From: Paracoccus sediminicola
GTDB lineage: Bacteria; Pseudomonadota; Alphaproteobacteria; Rhodobacterales; Rhodobacteraceae
Reading direction: 5' to 3'
NCBI RefSeq assembly: GCF_027912835.1
Contig: NZ_CP115768.1
Coordinates: forward strand, 1,302,001-1,366,000
DNA: 64,000 nucleotides
Below the pieces are notes generated by a model. The model had not been told where the DNA came from. It did not search any database and saw only the letters and a list, made by a program, of their open reading frames with translations. Both the position numbers and the translations under genes were made by a program. Shown piece after piece: positions 26,221-34,810 of the stretch. Position 1 is the stretch's first letter; each line of letters begins with the position of its first letter.

Positions 26221-27246
26221 TCAGCTCTCCGGGCAGTCGATGCCGAATTCCGACGGATCGACGACGGCCTCGCCGCGGGTCACGCGGGCGCAGGCTTCGG
26301 CTTCGACCACCGGCATTGCGGCGGCAAGCGCGTCCTCGCCATAGCTCGGCGCAAAGACGGCGCCGTTCTCATTGGCATAGGTCTTCAGCGCTTCGCTGTT
26401 CATGACGTGATCCTCCCAGACCTGGTCGACCGTGTCATAGACTTCCTGCGGGGCGCCGGTCGGGATGAACACCCCAAAGAAATCCTGCGCGACATGGAAA
26501 TCGGGCACGCTGTCGGTGATCGGCGGGATCGGATCGCCTTCGCCCAGTTCCAGAGCGCTGTCCGACAGCACCACAAGCGGGCGCAGCCGCCCGGCGCGGA
26601 TCATCTCGGCCTGCTCGACCGCGAGCTGGGTCGTGGCATCGACCTCGCCGCTCGCCGCCGCGATCACCGCCGGGTTGCCGCCGTCATAGGTGATCATGCG
26701 CGCCCCCGGCAATTCCTCCTGCATCCCGTCCTTGATCGAGGCAAGCGCCATACCGCCCGAGCTGTTCACCCCTGCCGTGCCGACCGTCACCTCGTCGCTG
26801 CGCATCTGTTCCAGCATCTGATCGAAGCTTTCGATGTCGGAATCGGCGTTGACGCTGACCACCGGCACGTTCGCGACGTGAAGATAGATGTGGTAATCCT
26901 CGATCGAGGTGTCTTCCAGAAGCCCGGTGATGGCATAGGTCGCGTTGTTCGCAATCGCGTTGGCCGTCCAGGTATACCCGTCACGAGGCGCGTCGAGCGC
27001 CGCCTGCGTGCCGATCGAGCCCGAGGCGCCGGGCTGGTTGACCACCACGACTTCCACGCCAAGAGCCTCCTCCAGGATCGGCGCAACGACGCGGGTGACC
27101 TGGTCGGTCGAGCCACCGGCCGCCCACGGCACGATGATGTTGATGGGTTTGTCCGGCTGCCAGGAATATTCGGATTCCTGCGCCGAAACGGCGGTGCCGG
27201 CCAGAACCAGCGCGGACGAGACTGCCGCCATGCGGACCAAAGACAT
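26221..27246 (-). CDS. tctC: Tripartite tricarboxylate transporter substrate-binding protein TctC
   Basis: 341 residues with a Sec signal peptide (about 1-22, TAVSA-QE). The Bug/TctC fold is shown by DKPINIIVPWAAGGSTDQVTR, VVNQPGASGSIGTQAA and YDGGNPAVIAAASGEVDA. It is first in an eight-gene operon (tctC-tctB-tctA plus five catabolic genes). A TTGACA-N17-TAACCT promoter with overlapping palindrome lies upstream, and GGGGAGG precedes the ATG. It binds the carboxylate in the periplasm; the precise ligand is not evident. Confidence 0.93.
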   Translation of the reverse strand: MSLVRMAAVSSALVLAGTAVSAQESEYSWQPDKPINIIVPWAAGGSTDQVTRVVAPILEEALGVEVVVVNQPGASGSIGTQAALDAPRDGYTWTANAIANNATYAITGLLEDTSIEDYHIYLHVANVPVVSVNADSDIESFDQMLEQMRSDEVTVGTAGVNSSGGMALASIKDGMQEELPGARMITYDGGNPAVIAAASGEVDATTQLAVEQAEMIRAGRLRPLVVLSDSALELGEGDPIPPITDSVPDFHVAQDFFGVFIPTGAPQEVYDTVDQVWEDHVMNSEALKTYANENGAVFAPSYGEDALAAAMPVVEAEACARVTRGEAVVDPSEFGIDCPES

Positions 27247-27266
27247 CGGTAAGTTCCTCCCCTATT

Positions 27267-27305
27267 ACCTACTGGTAGGTTAATAAGCGGTCCGAAAGCT
27301 GTCAA
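27267..27305 (-). promoter_or_regulatory. Promoter of the tctC catabolic operon with overlapping palindromic operator
   Basis: Minus strand: TTGACA (27300-27305), 17-bp spacer, TAACCT (27277-27282) as -35/-10. The perfect palindrome ACCTACCAGTAGGT (27267-27280) overlaps the -10 and the start region, an ideal place for a repressor. Its form (6-bp arms, 2-bp centre) suits TetR-type dimers; the TetR gene at 17991-18659 is a candidate but nothing proves the pairing. Confidence 0.65.
27285..27303 (-). promoter_or_regulatory. Candidate TctD box at the left tctC promoter
   Basis: Minus strand GACAGCTTTCGGACCGCTT: two half sites, GACAGCTT and GACCGCTT, start 11 bp apart, the spacing expected for OmpR-family regulators on one DNA face. 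The same arrangement and orientation occur before the right-hand tctC (30545-30563). Here it overlaps the -35 element. Confidence 0.5.
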
Positions 27306-27443
27306 CGATTGAAAACGCACGCCTTTCAACGGGCAAGAACTGCGTAATACAATTTTATATCATAAAGTTGCGCGAGCATTCTCGAAACCCATCGCCGCGC
27401 TTTGACCGCCGGGCGAATTCCCGAATAACGCTCAAGCCCCTTC

Positions 27444-28493
27444 TCAGGGCTGGACCATCGCGGCGTTCCATTCGGTCAGCAGCCCGGCCTTGCGCAAGCG
27501 GTCGTCATAGACCAGCAGACCGGCATCCAGCCGGATCGGCCGCAGATAAAGCGATGGCGGCTCGCCGGTGCCGGGGATCAGCGCGACACCCGAGGCGGCG
27601 GCAATCTCGCGCTGTGCCGCATCCGAAAGCAGATGCGACAGAAGCGCCGTGCCCCCTTCGGGATTGGCGGCATTGCGCGGCACCAGAGCCGAGCGGATGA
27701 TCGCGAAGGTGTAGTCCTCAAGTGCCACACGGACCAGATCGGGATCGTCGGGCGCATAGCGTGCCGCATAGCTCGCCACCACGTTATAGGCGATGGTAAC
27801 CCGCCCCTCGCGCAATTCGTCGATCATCTCGCCCGAGCAGCAGAACAGCCGCGCATTCAGCCGCCCCATCACCTCGGCCAGCCGCCAGAACCCGTCCGAT
27901 TGCTGGCTGTCCTGCGAGATCAGGAAATAGCCGACCCCGGAGATCTGCGGATCATAGCTGGCGATCCGCCCGTCAAAGCGTTCTGGATTTTCGCGCAGCA
28001 TCGCGATCAGGTCGCGACGGTTGCGCGGCACCGGCAGATCGCCCAGCCCCTGCCGAGAAGCCAGTGTCAACACCGGCTCGAGCGCCACGCCGTAAAGCTG
28101 GTCGCGCCATTGCGCCCATCCCGGCAGATCCGCGGCGGCGGGCGAGATCGAGGCGGCACGACCGTCATTGGCCAGTTTCATCTGAAGATCCATGGCCGAG
28201 GACATGACCAGATCGAACGGCGCCTCTTCTTCATGGATCGCGCGGAACACCTCGGTGCTCGATGCCTGCACATAGCGCACACGCAGCCCCGGATGATCGG
28301 CGACGAATTGCGCCATCACCCCGCCGATCGAGGCCAGATCCGTGGTCGAGATGACGCTCACCTCCTGCGCGTCTTCCGCGCCGAAGCTTTGTTCCAGCTC
28401 GATCTCATAGGCTCCGACAGGTTCGGGCCGGGGGAAGATCAGCAGCAGGCAGACAGTCAGGAACTGGACAGGGGCAGCGACAGCCTTGCGCAT
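27444..28493 (-). CDS. Periplasmic substrate-binding protein coupled to TctE
   Basis: 349 residues with a signal peptide (hydrophobic about 8-20, cleavage near GAYE) and an ABC-type extracellular solute-binding fold (VSVISTTDLASIGGVMAQF, FDLVMSSAMDLQMKLA, DPQISGVGYFLISQDSQ). No ABC permease or ATPase gene accompanies it. The coding sequence overlaps the 3' end of tctE by 37 bp and follows tctD-tctE on the same strand. The likely role is therefore a periplasmic sensing partner of the TctE kinase rather than transport. A 197-bp gap separates it from the next operon. Confidence 0.8.
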   Translation of the reverse strand: MRKAVAAPVQFLTVCLLLIFPRPEPVGAYEIELEQSFGAEDAQEVSVISTTDLASIGGVMAQFVADHPGLRVRYVQASSTEVFRAIHEEEAPFDLVMSSAMDLQMKLANDGRAASISPAAADLPGWAQWRDQLYGVALEPVLTLASRQGLGDLPVPRNRRDLIAMLRENPERFDGRIASYDPQISGVGYFLISQDSQQSDGFWRLAEVMGRLNARLFCCSGEMIDELREGRVTIAYNVVASYAARYAPDDPDLVRVALEDYTFAIIRSALVPRNAANPEGGTALLSHLLSDAAQREIAAASGVALIPGTGEPPSLYLRPIRLDAGLLVYDDRLRKAGLLTEWNAAMVQP

Positions 28494-29857
28494 GTGCCGA
28501 TCTCCGCTCGGGGGGTGAGTTCGAAGCTGCCGCCATGCGCGGCGGCGACCTCGGCGACGATGGTCAGGCCGAGGCCCGATCCGACGACATTACCGACATT
28601 GGAGCCGCGCTGAAACCGTCCCTTCAGATCGGCATCGCCTGCCACCAGTCCGCGCCCCTCATCGAGGATCACGATCACCGCCATGCCGTCCTCTTGTTCC
28701 AACCGGACTGTGACCTGCCCCTCGGGCTGAGAGTATTTCAGCGCATTGTCGAGGATATTGCGCAGCGCCACCTCGATCATCCGCTCATCGCCCTCGATCT
28801 GGCAGCCGTTCTCCAGCCCGTCACGCTTGATCTCGATCTCGCGCAGCTCGGCGACGGGTTGCATCCCGCGCAAAGTGGTGCGGATCAGCGCGGCGAAATC
28901 CATCGGCGCGGCCTCGAACTGGTCGCTGCGGTAAAGCACCATCGCGTGATCCAGCAACTGGCTCGCCGAACGGCTGCTCTCGCCGATGGCGCGCAGCATG
29001 CGGCGCAGGCGCTGCCGCGTCGTTTCGTCGGAGGTCTCGGCTAGTGCCAGCTCTGCCTCGCTGCGCACCAGCGACAACGGCGTGCGGATACGATGCGCGG
29101 CCTCGAAGATGAAGGTTTCGGCCATCAGAAGCGCCGCGCGCAGCCGCGCAATGAAACCGTTCAACGCCGCCAGAAGCGGCAGGAGCTCATGCGGCGCGGG
29201 ATGGCGCACCGGGCGCAAATCATGCGGGCCGCGCCGTGTCACCGCCTCGGCCAGCCGGTCGACCGGACGGATCACCGCGCGCGCCGCGAACAGCGCGGCA
29301 GGTCCGGCCAGCAAAAGCAGCGTCATGCCGATCCAGACCGCGCTGCGGGCGGTGTCGCGCGCAATCGCCGCCTGCCCATAGCGCGTCTGGCCGAGCACGA
29401 CGGTGATTTCCTCGATACGGTCCTCCAGCAGAACCCGTCGCGCGACCGAGGCCAGCCGCAGCCGGTTGCCACGGTAATCCGCGCTCCAGAAGACCGGGGA
29501 CAGATCGCCCGGCATATCGGCGGGTGCAGGCAGCCCGTTATAGCCCGTCACCAGCCGGTCACCTCGCGACAGGCTGTAGAAGATCCGCTCATCTCCCATC
29601 GCGCCCAGCATCGAGAAGGTCGCATAGGGCAGATCGAAGACCAGCCCTTCATCGGCGGCCCGCACCCCGTCCGCGACCGAGATCACCGCCGCGCCCAGCA
29701 TGGCATCCTGACTGGCGCGGGACGCGCGTTCGGCGGCGAAACGCACCGCGAAGAACAGGGCCAGCACCAGCAAAGCCGACAGCGCCACGAATTGCCAGGC
29801 CAGCCGGCGCCGCAGCGAAAATGCGCCCGCCCGCCCGAGCTTCTCGGGCGCGCTCAT
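28457..29857 (-). CDS. tctE: Sensor histidine kinase TctE
   Basis: 466 residues. There are two transmembrane helices (about 23-42 and 172-193) around a periplasmic 2CSK-like sensor domain. A HAMP-like linker, H-box AHRIRTPLSLV with H255, N-box NILDNALKYS and G-box SGLGLTIV follow. It phosphorylates TctD in response to external carboxylates. Its start overlaps tctD by 4 bp, and its end overlaps the downstream binding-protein gene by 37 bp. The H-box has AHRIRTP instead of the usual SHELRTP, which is common in TctE-type kinases. Confidence 0.92.
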   Translation of the reverse strand: MSAPEKLGRAGAFSLRRRLAWQFVALSALLVLALFFAVRFAAERASRASQDAMLGAAVISVADGVRAADEGLVFDLPYATFSMLGAMGDERIFYSLSRGDRLVTGYNGLPAPADMPGDLSPVFWSADYRGNRLRLASVARRVLLEDRIEEITVVLGQTRYGQAAIARDTARSAVWIGMTLLLLAGPAALFAARAVIRPVDRLAEAVTRRGPHDLRPVRHPAPHELLPLLAALNGFIARLRAALLMAETFIFEAAHRIRTPLSLVRSEAELALAETSDETTRQRLRRMLRAIGESSRSASQLLDHAMVLYRSDQFEAAPMDFAALIRTTLRGMQPVAELREIEIKRDGLENGCQIEGDERMIEVALRNILDNALKYSQPEGQVTVRLEQEDGMAVIVILDEGRGLVAGDADLKGRFQRGSNVGNVVGSGLGLTIVAEVAAAHGGSFELTPRAEIGTCARLSLPLSSS

Positions 29858-30519
29858 TCCGGAATCAGCCGGTAGCCAACACCGCGCAGCGTCTCGAGCC
29901 GCGCGCCGGACCCTTCGAGCTTGCGGCGCAGACGGCCGATATAGACCTCGATCGCGTTGTCGCTGACCTCTTCGTCGAAGGAGAACAGCCGGTCGATGAG
30001 ATGCGGCTTGGAATAGGTCTGGCCGGGCCGGGACAGCAGGATTTCCAGCAGACGCAGCTCGCGGGCGCGCAGCTCGCGCACCTCGTCCCCCACCGTGACC
30101 GTCGCGCCCAGCGCATCGAAGGTGAAGCCGGAGAAATGGCGGCGGCTGTCGGCGACGCCCGACTGGCGGCGCAGCACGGCACGGCAGCGCGCCTGCAACT
30201 CGGCAAAATCGAAAGGTTTGGTGATATAGTCATCCGCACCCTGATCCAGCGTCGCCACCCGATCGGTGACCGAGGCGCTGGCGGTCATCATGATGACCGG
30301 CGTGCTGGCCCCGGCCCGTCTCTGCCGGGTCAGGAAGTCCCGCCCGTCCCCGTCAGGAAGGGAAATATCAAGCAATATCAGATCATAGGGCGCAGATTCC
30401 AGATAATCATCCGCCTCGCCGAGCGTGGCGGCCCGATCGACGGCGTGACCCTCCAGCGCCAGCCCCGACGCCACTGCCTGAGCCAGCTCATCGCTGTCCT
30501 CGACCAGAAGAAATCTCAT
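29854..30519 (-). CDS. tctD: Response regulator TctD, OmpR family
   Basis: 221 residues. The receiver domain has the phospho-acceptor D51 (ILLDISLPDG), and K101 of ITKPFDFAEL closes the acidic pocket. The C-terminal winged helix (about 130-221) ends LETLRGVGYRLIPE. The ATG at 30519 is used; the same frame stays open to 31587 only as an antisense shadow of the divergent tctC. TctD activates tricarboxylate transporter genes. A shared direct repeat before both tctC genes in this window is the likely binding site. Confidence 0.93.
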   Translation of the reverse strand: MRFLLVEDSDELAQAVASGLALEGHAVDRAATLGEADDYLESAPYDLILLDISLPDGDGRDFLTRQRRAGASTPVIMMTASASVTDRVATLDQGADDYITKPFDFAELQARCRAVLRRQSGVADSRRHFSGFTFDALGATVTVGDEVRELRARELRLLEILLSRPGQTYSKPHLIDRLFSFDEEVSDNAIEVYIGRLRRKLEGSGARLETLRGVGYRLIPE

Positions 30520-30544
30520 TTCGATTAACTTTTTCTCGTTTGAT

Positions 30545-30563
30545 GACAGCTTCGTGTCAGCTT
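30545..30563 (+). promoter_or_regulatory. Candidate TctD box in the tctD-tctC intergenic region
   Basis: GACAGCTT (30545-30552) and GTCAGCTT (30556-30563) start 11 bp apart. The unit, spacing and orientation relative to tctC are as at 27285-27303. It lies in the 111-bp divergent region, 68-86 bp before the tctC ATG, a normal place for an activator. Confidence 0.55.
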
Positions 30564-30630
30564 TCCAGCAAATCTTGCCCCTCGCAAGGCCGCGCCCTTC
30601 CGCGCGGCACATGATGATTGGGAGGATACC

Positions 30631-31590
30631 ATGAAAACCATCACCCGCGCCGCAATCGTTGCGCTGACCGGCAGCGTCGCCCTGCCCGCCTTCGCCGAGG
30701 AATGCATTGCGCCGGCCAATCCCGGCGGCGGCTGGGACTTCACCTGCCGTCAGATCGGCCGGATCATGACCGAGCTGGAGCTGGTCCCGAACATGGTGCA
30801 GGTCACCAACATGGCGGGCGCCGGCGGCGGCGTCGCCTATACCCATGTCGTCGGCGACCGGAACGAGGACCCGGAGGTCTTCGTCGCGGCCTCGTCGGCC
30901 ACCACCACCCGGCTGGCGCAGAACGCCTTTGCCGGTGCGACCGCCGATCAGGTCCGCTGGGTCGGCACGATCGGCGGCGATCCCGGCGTCATCGTCGTGG
31001 CGCAGGACAGCGAGTTCGAGTCGCTGAACGATCTCGTCGAGGCGGTGAAGGAAGATCCCTCTGCCGTGGCCTTCGCCGGCGGCTCTGCCGTGGGCGGGTT
31101 CGACCATCTCAAGGTGCTGATGATGCTCGACGCGGCCGGGTTCGAGGATGCCCGCGCGGTCAAGTATATCGGCCTCGACGGCGGCGCCGACGCGATCACC
31201 CAGACCGTGGGCGGCTTCGCGCAGGCGATGACCGGCGACCTGTCGGAAATCACCGGCTTCATCGCCTCGGGCGATGTGCGCCCGATCGCGGTGCTTTCGG
31301 AAGAGCGTGTGCCGGGCTTCGAGGATGTGCCGACCGCAAAGGAGCAGGGAATCGACAGCGTGGCGATGAACTGGCGCGGCGTCTATGTCCCAAAGGGCAT
31401 CAGCGACGAGGAATACGACAAATGGGTCGATTGGCTGCGCCAGGTCGGGGAAAGCGAGCAGTGGCAGACCGTGATGACGGAAAACGGCCTGGCTCCCTAT
31501 GACATCTTCGGAGCCGATTTCGAGGAATTCGTCGCCGAGAACATCGCGCAGATCCAGGATGTCTCGAAAGAGATCGGGCTGCTGCAATGA
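30631..31590 (+). CDS. tctC: Tripartite tricarboxylate transporter substrate-binding protein TctC (second system)
   Basis: 319 residues with a signal peptide (cleavage near AFA-EE) and TctC fold (CIAPANPGGGWDFTCRQIGR, VTNMAGAGGGVAYTHVV, YIGLDGGADAITQTVGG). GGGAGGAT precedes the ATG. It heads a tctC-tctB-tctA operon divergent from tctD-tctE, the classical arrangement for TctDE-controlled citrate/tricarboxylate uptake. It differs substantially from the left-hand TctC, so the two systems probably take different acids. Confidence 0.94.
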   Translation: MKTITRAAIVALTGSVALPAFAEECIAPANPGGGWDFTCRQIGRIMTELELVPNMVQVTNMAGAGGGVAYTHVVGDRNEDPEVFVAASSATTTRLAQNAFAGATADQVRWVGTIGGDPGVIVVAQDSEFESLNDLVEAVKEDPSAVAFAGGSAVGGFDHLKVLMMLDAAGFEDARAVKYIGLDGGADAITQTVGGFAQAMTGDLSEITGFIASGDVRPIAVLSEERVPGFEDVPTAKEQGIDSVAMNWRGVYVPKGISDEEYDKWVDWLRQVGESEQWQTVMTENGLAPYDIFGADFEEFVAENIAQIQDVSKEIGLLQ

Positions 31591-32030
31591 TACGCGGCGA
31601 CCGAATCTTCGGAGCGGTCATGATCGTGGTGGCGTTGGGGTATATCCTCAGCGCCCGCGCGATTCAGACCAGCTTCATGTCCGATCCGGTCGGACCGCGA
31701 CTATTCCCCTATATGATCGCGGGGGTGATGATCATCTGCTCTCTGGTGATGATCCTGCGCCCCGACCCCGACGCCGAATGGCCGGCCGGACCGATGGTTC
31801 TGCAACTGGGCATCGCGCTCGCAGTGCTGGTCGCTTATGCCTATTCCATCGGCCCGCTGGGATTCATCATTCCCACCGCATTCGCCTCTGGCGTGCTGAG
31901 CTGGCAGATCGGAGGCCGCCCGCTGCGCGCCGCGATCACCGGCATCGGGCTGGGCATCGGGCTGTGGGTTCTGTTCCGTCTCGTGCTGGGCCTGGGCCTG
32001 CGTGGCCTGCCCGCCGGTTGGGGGATCTGA
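31587..32030 (+). CDS. tctB: Tripartite tricarboxylate transporter, small membrane subunit TctB (second system)
   Basis: 147 residues with four hydrophobic segments and the TctB-type SDPVGPRLFPYMIAGVMI motif after the first helix. The ATG overlaps the tctC stop (ATGA), and the stop lies 1 bp before tctA. It pairs with TctA in the membrane. Confidence 0.9.
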   Translation: MIRGDRIFGAVMIVVALGYILSARAIQTSFMSDPVGPRLFPYMIAGVMIICSLVMILRPDPDAEWPAGPMVLQLGIALAVLVAYAYSIGPLGFIIPTAFASGVLSWQIGGRPLRAAITGIGLGIGLWVLFRLVLGLGLRGLPAGWGI

Positions 32031-32031
32031 C

Positions 32032-33558
32032 ATGGATATTCTTGGCAACCTCGCAATGGGGTTCGAGATCGCCGCTTCGCCCTACACGCTTCTGCTGGCG
32101 GTGATCGGCTGTTTCGTCGGCACCATCATCGGCGCACTGCCGGGGCTCGGCCCGTCGAACGGCGTGGCGCTGCTGATCCCGATTTCGTTCTCGATGGGGC
32201 TGGACGCGATTTCCGCGCTCGTGCTGCTGACCTCGGTCTATTACGGGGCCATGTATGGCGGGCGGATTTCCTCGATCCTGCTGAACATCCCCGGCGACGA
32301 ACCGGCGATGATGACCACGCTGGACGGATATCCGATGGCCAAGCAGGGTATGGCCGGCGAGGCGCTTGTGGTGTCCGGCGTCGCCTCTTTCGTCGGTGCC
32401 TTCGTCGCCACGATCGGGCTGATGATCTTTGCGCCCTATCTGGCTCAGGTGGCGTTCAAATTCGGACCGGCCGAGTATTTCGCGCTGTATATGCTGGCCT
32501 TCTGCACGCTTGGCGGGATGGGGTCGAACAACCAGGCCAAGGCGGCGCTGTCGGCGACGATCGGTCTGGCCATCGCGATGATCGGGCTGGACAAGACCAC
32601 CGGCATGCCGCGCTTCACCTATGGCGAGCTGCATCTGATGGACGGGGTGGATTTCCTCGTCGCCATTGTCGGTCTCTTTGCCGTGGCCGAGGTGTTCTTC
32701 TTCATCGAGACCCACGGCAAGGACAGCGCCATCGGTGTCAAGCTGGGCAAGCTGATGATCCCGTGGAAGATGCTGCGCAAGACTTCGGGCGCGATGGCGC
32801 GCGGAACCGGCATCGGCTTCGTTTCGGGCGTGCTGCCCGGCGCGGGTGCCTCGCTCGGGTCGTTCCTGGCCTATATGGCCGAGAAATCCGTGGCCCGCGA
32901 CAAGGACAGCTTCGGCACCGGCAACCCGAAAGGCGTGGCCGCGCCCGAGGCCGGCAACAACGCCGCGGCAGGCGGTGCACTCGTGCCGATGCTGACGCTT
33001 GGCGTGCCGGGATCGGGGACCACCGCAGTGCTGCTGGCGCTGCTGCTGACGCTGAACATCACGCCGGGCCCGCTGCTGTTTACCGAGCGCCCCGAGGTGG
33101 TCTGGTCGCTGATCGCGGCGCTGCTGATCGCCAATATCGTGCTGTTGCTGATGAACGTGCCGATGGTGAAGATCTTCGTGCATATCCTCTCGGTGCCGGC
33201 ATGGGTGCTGCTGCCGGGTGTCACCATGGTGGCCTTTGTCGGGATCTATTCCCTGACCGGATCGAGCTTCGACATGCTGATGATGGTCGGCTTCGGCGTG
33301 CTGGGCTACGTGATGCGCAAGCTCGACATCCCGACCGTGCCGGTGATCCTCGGCATCCTGCTGGGCAACGCGATGGAGGATAATCTGCGGCGCGCGATGG
33401 TGCTGTCGAATGGCGACTGGACCTTCCTATTCAGCACGCCCATCGCCATCGGCCTGTGGATTGCCGCCATTGTCGGCTTCGTCGCGCCGATCTTCCTGCG
33501 CAGGCTGCTGAAAACGCCGCCCCTGCCGGACAGCGATCCGACGATGAATGTGGACTGA
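32032..33558 (+). CDS. tctA: Tripartite tricarboxylate transporter, large membrane subunit TctA (second system)
   Basis: 508 residues from the ATG at 32032; a start at 32002 would overlap tctB without a ribosome-binding site. TctA motifs: GALPGLGPSNGVALLIP, AMYGGRISSILLNIPGDEPA, VLPGAGASLGSFLAYM and TLGVPGSGTTAVLLALL, with about 12 membrane segments. It is the last gene of the operon and is followed by a strong terminator. Confidence 0.94.
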   Translation: MDILGNLAMGFEIAASPYTLLLAVIGCFVGTIIGALPGLGPSNGVALLIPISFSMGLDAISALVLLTSVYYGAMYGGRISSILLNIPGDEPAMMTTLDGYPMAKQGMAGEALVVSGVASFVGAFVATIGLMIFAPYLAQVAFKFGPAEYFALYMLAFCTLGGMGSNNQAKAALSATIGLAIAMIGLDKTTGMPRFTYGELHLMDGVDFLVAIVGLFAVAEVFFFIETHGKDSAIGVKLGKLMIPWKMLRKTSGAMARGTGIGFVSGVLPGAGASLGSFLAYMAEKSVARDKDSFGTGNPKGVAAPEAGNNAAAGGALVPMLTLGVPGSGTTAVLLALLLTLNITPGPLLFTERPEVVWSLIAALLIANIVLLLMNVPMVKIFVHILSVPAWVLLPGVTMVAFVGIYSLTGSSFDMLMMVGFGVLGYVMRKLDIPTVPVILGILLGNAMEDNLRRAMVLSNGDWTFLFSTPIAIGLWIAAIVGFVAPIFLRRLLKTPPLPDSDPTMNVD

Positions 33559-33586
33559 GCCGCAGCCATTACCTTCAGTCCACGAG

Positions 33587-33621
33587 AAAGGGCCGCCGGA
33601 GCTTCCGACGGCCCTTTCCTT
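33587..33621. terminator. Bidirectional terminator between tctA and the glutathionyl-hydroquinone reductase gene
   Basis: AAAGGGCCGCCGG pairs with CCGACGGCCCTTT (one mismatch, 5-nt loop) and is followed by CCTTTT on the plus strand; the minus strand carries TTTCTC. It serves both convergent genes. Confidence 0.85.
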
Positions 33622-33635
33622 TTCATCGTGACGGA

Positions 33636-34610
33636 TCAGCCCCGCCCGTGAGGCTCGTCCCAGTCGATCTCCGGGTTGATCGGGATGATCCGGTTCGGAT
33701 TGATCATGTCGTGGCTATAATGATAATGCCGCACGATATGGTCGAAATTCACCGTCCCGGCCACGCCAGGCATCTGATACAACTCGCGCGTCCAGCCCCA
33801 GAGATGGGGATATTCGCGCAGCCAGGCGCGGTTGCATTTGAAATGCGTGTGATAGACCGGATCGAAGCGCACGGCGGTGGTAAACAGCCGCCAATCCGCC
33901 TCGGTCAGCCGGTCGCCGGTCAGATAACGATTCCCGGCCAGGATCCCTTCCAGCCAGTCGAGACTTTCGAAAAGCGGATGCACCGCCTCGTCATAGGCCT
34001 CCTGCGAGGTGGCGAAGCCGGATTTGTAGACGCCGTTATTCACCGTGTCATAGACGCGGTCATTGATCTCGTGAATCCGGTCGCGCAGTTCCTTGGGGTA
34101 ATAATCATCCTCATTGCCGGTCAGCCCGTTGAAGGCGCTGTTGAACATGCGGATGATCTCGGCGCTTTCATTGCTGACGATGGTGTTGCGGCTCTTGTCC
34201 CACAACACCGGCACCGTGACCCGGCCCGAGGCATCCGGATCGGCGCGCAGATAGATGTCACGCAGATATTTCTCGCCGAACAGGTCATCGCCGGTCGCGG
34301 CGGAGAAATCGGTGCGGAACTCCCAGCCTTCCTTCAGCATGTCGGGATGAACGACCGAAACCGAGATATGATCCTCCAGCCCCTTGATGGCACGGAAGAT
34401 CAGCGCCCGATGCGCCCAGGGACAGGCGAGGCTGACATAAAGATGATAGCGCCCGCTTTCGGCAGGAAAACCGCCCTCGCCCGAAGGCCCCGGCGCGCCA
34501 TCCGGCGTCACCCAGTTGCGCCAGGCGGTTGTGGTACGCTTGAAGCGGCCGCCCGTGCTGTCCGTATCATACCATTCGTCCTTCCAGACGCCGTCGACGA
34601 GTTGTCCCAT
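33636..34610 (-). CDS. Glutathionyl-hydroquinone reductase (Xi-class GST, YqjG/PcpF-like)
   Basis: 324 residues from the ATG at 34610 (AAAGGAGA upstream); the start at 34649 is not supported. The catalytic motif LACPWAHR holds C63, characteristic of Xi-class enzymes that reduce glutathionyl-hydroquinones with GSH. The C-terminal all-helical domain includes LTEADWRLFTTAVRFDPVY and HTHFKCN. It fits the quinone-handling theme of the MhqO-like dioxygenase and the FMN reductase nearby, but is not in an operon with them. Confidence 0.92.
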   Translation of the reverse strand: MGQLVDGVWKDEWYDTDSTGGRFKRTTTAWRNWVTPDGAPGPSGEGGFPAESGRYHLYVSLACPWAHRALIFRAIKGLEDHISVSVVHPDMLKEGWEFRTDFSAATGDDLFGEKYLRDIYLRADPDASGRVTVPVLWDKSRNTIVSNESAEIIRMFNSAFNGLTGNEDDYYPKELRDRIHEINDRVYDTVNNGVYKSGFATSQEAYDEAVHPLFESLDWLEGILAGNRYLTGDRLTEADWRLFTTAVRFDPVYHTHFKCNRAWLREYPHLWGWTRELYQMPGVAGTVNFDHIVRHYHYSHDMINPNRIIPINPEIDWDEPHGRG

Positions 34611-34810
34611 GATGTCTCCTTTGCGCCGGGGGAAGTTGCATTCCCTCACGGCCGTTGCGGATGTCAGCGGGCGATCATCTGATCTTGCCCTGCGCCACTA
34701 GCCCAGGCTTTTCGGGTGATCCCGGGAAGCTGATGCGAAGTGCCCGATGCCGGTTTTGGATGATCCGTCAGGCGCTACGGATCGTGTCCTGCCTCGGCTC
34801 GACACCTTAG

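Noticed and set aside
30520..31587. Upstream extension of the tctD frame across the divergent tctC
   Set aside because: The extension is the antisense of a clear TctC gene; the receiver domain starts at 30519 with the expected MRFLLVEDSDE.
34762..34783. Dyad GATCCGT/ACGGATC as terminator after the GNAT gene
   Set aside because: Stem is only 7 bp with an 8-nt loop, no T-run, and it lies some 30 bp away from the stop; too weak to list.
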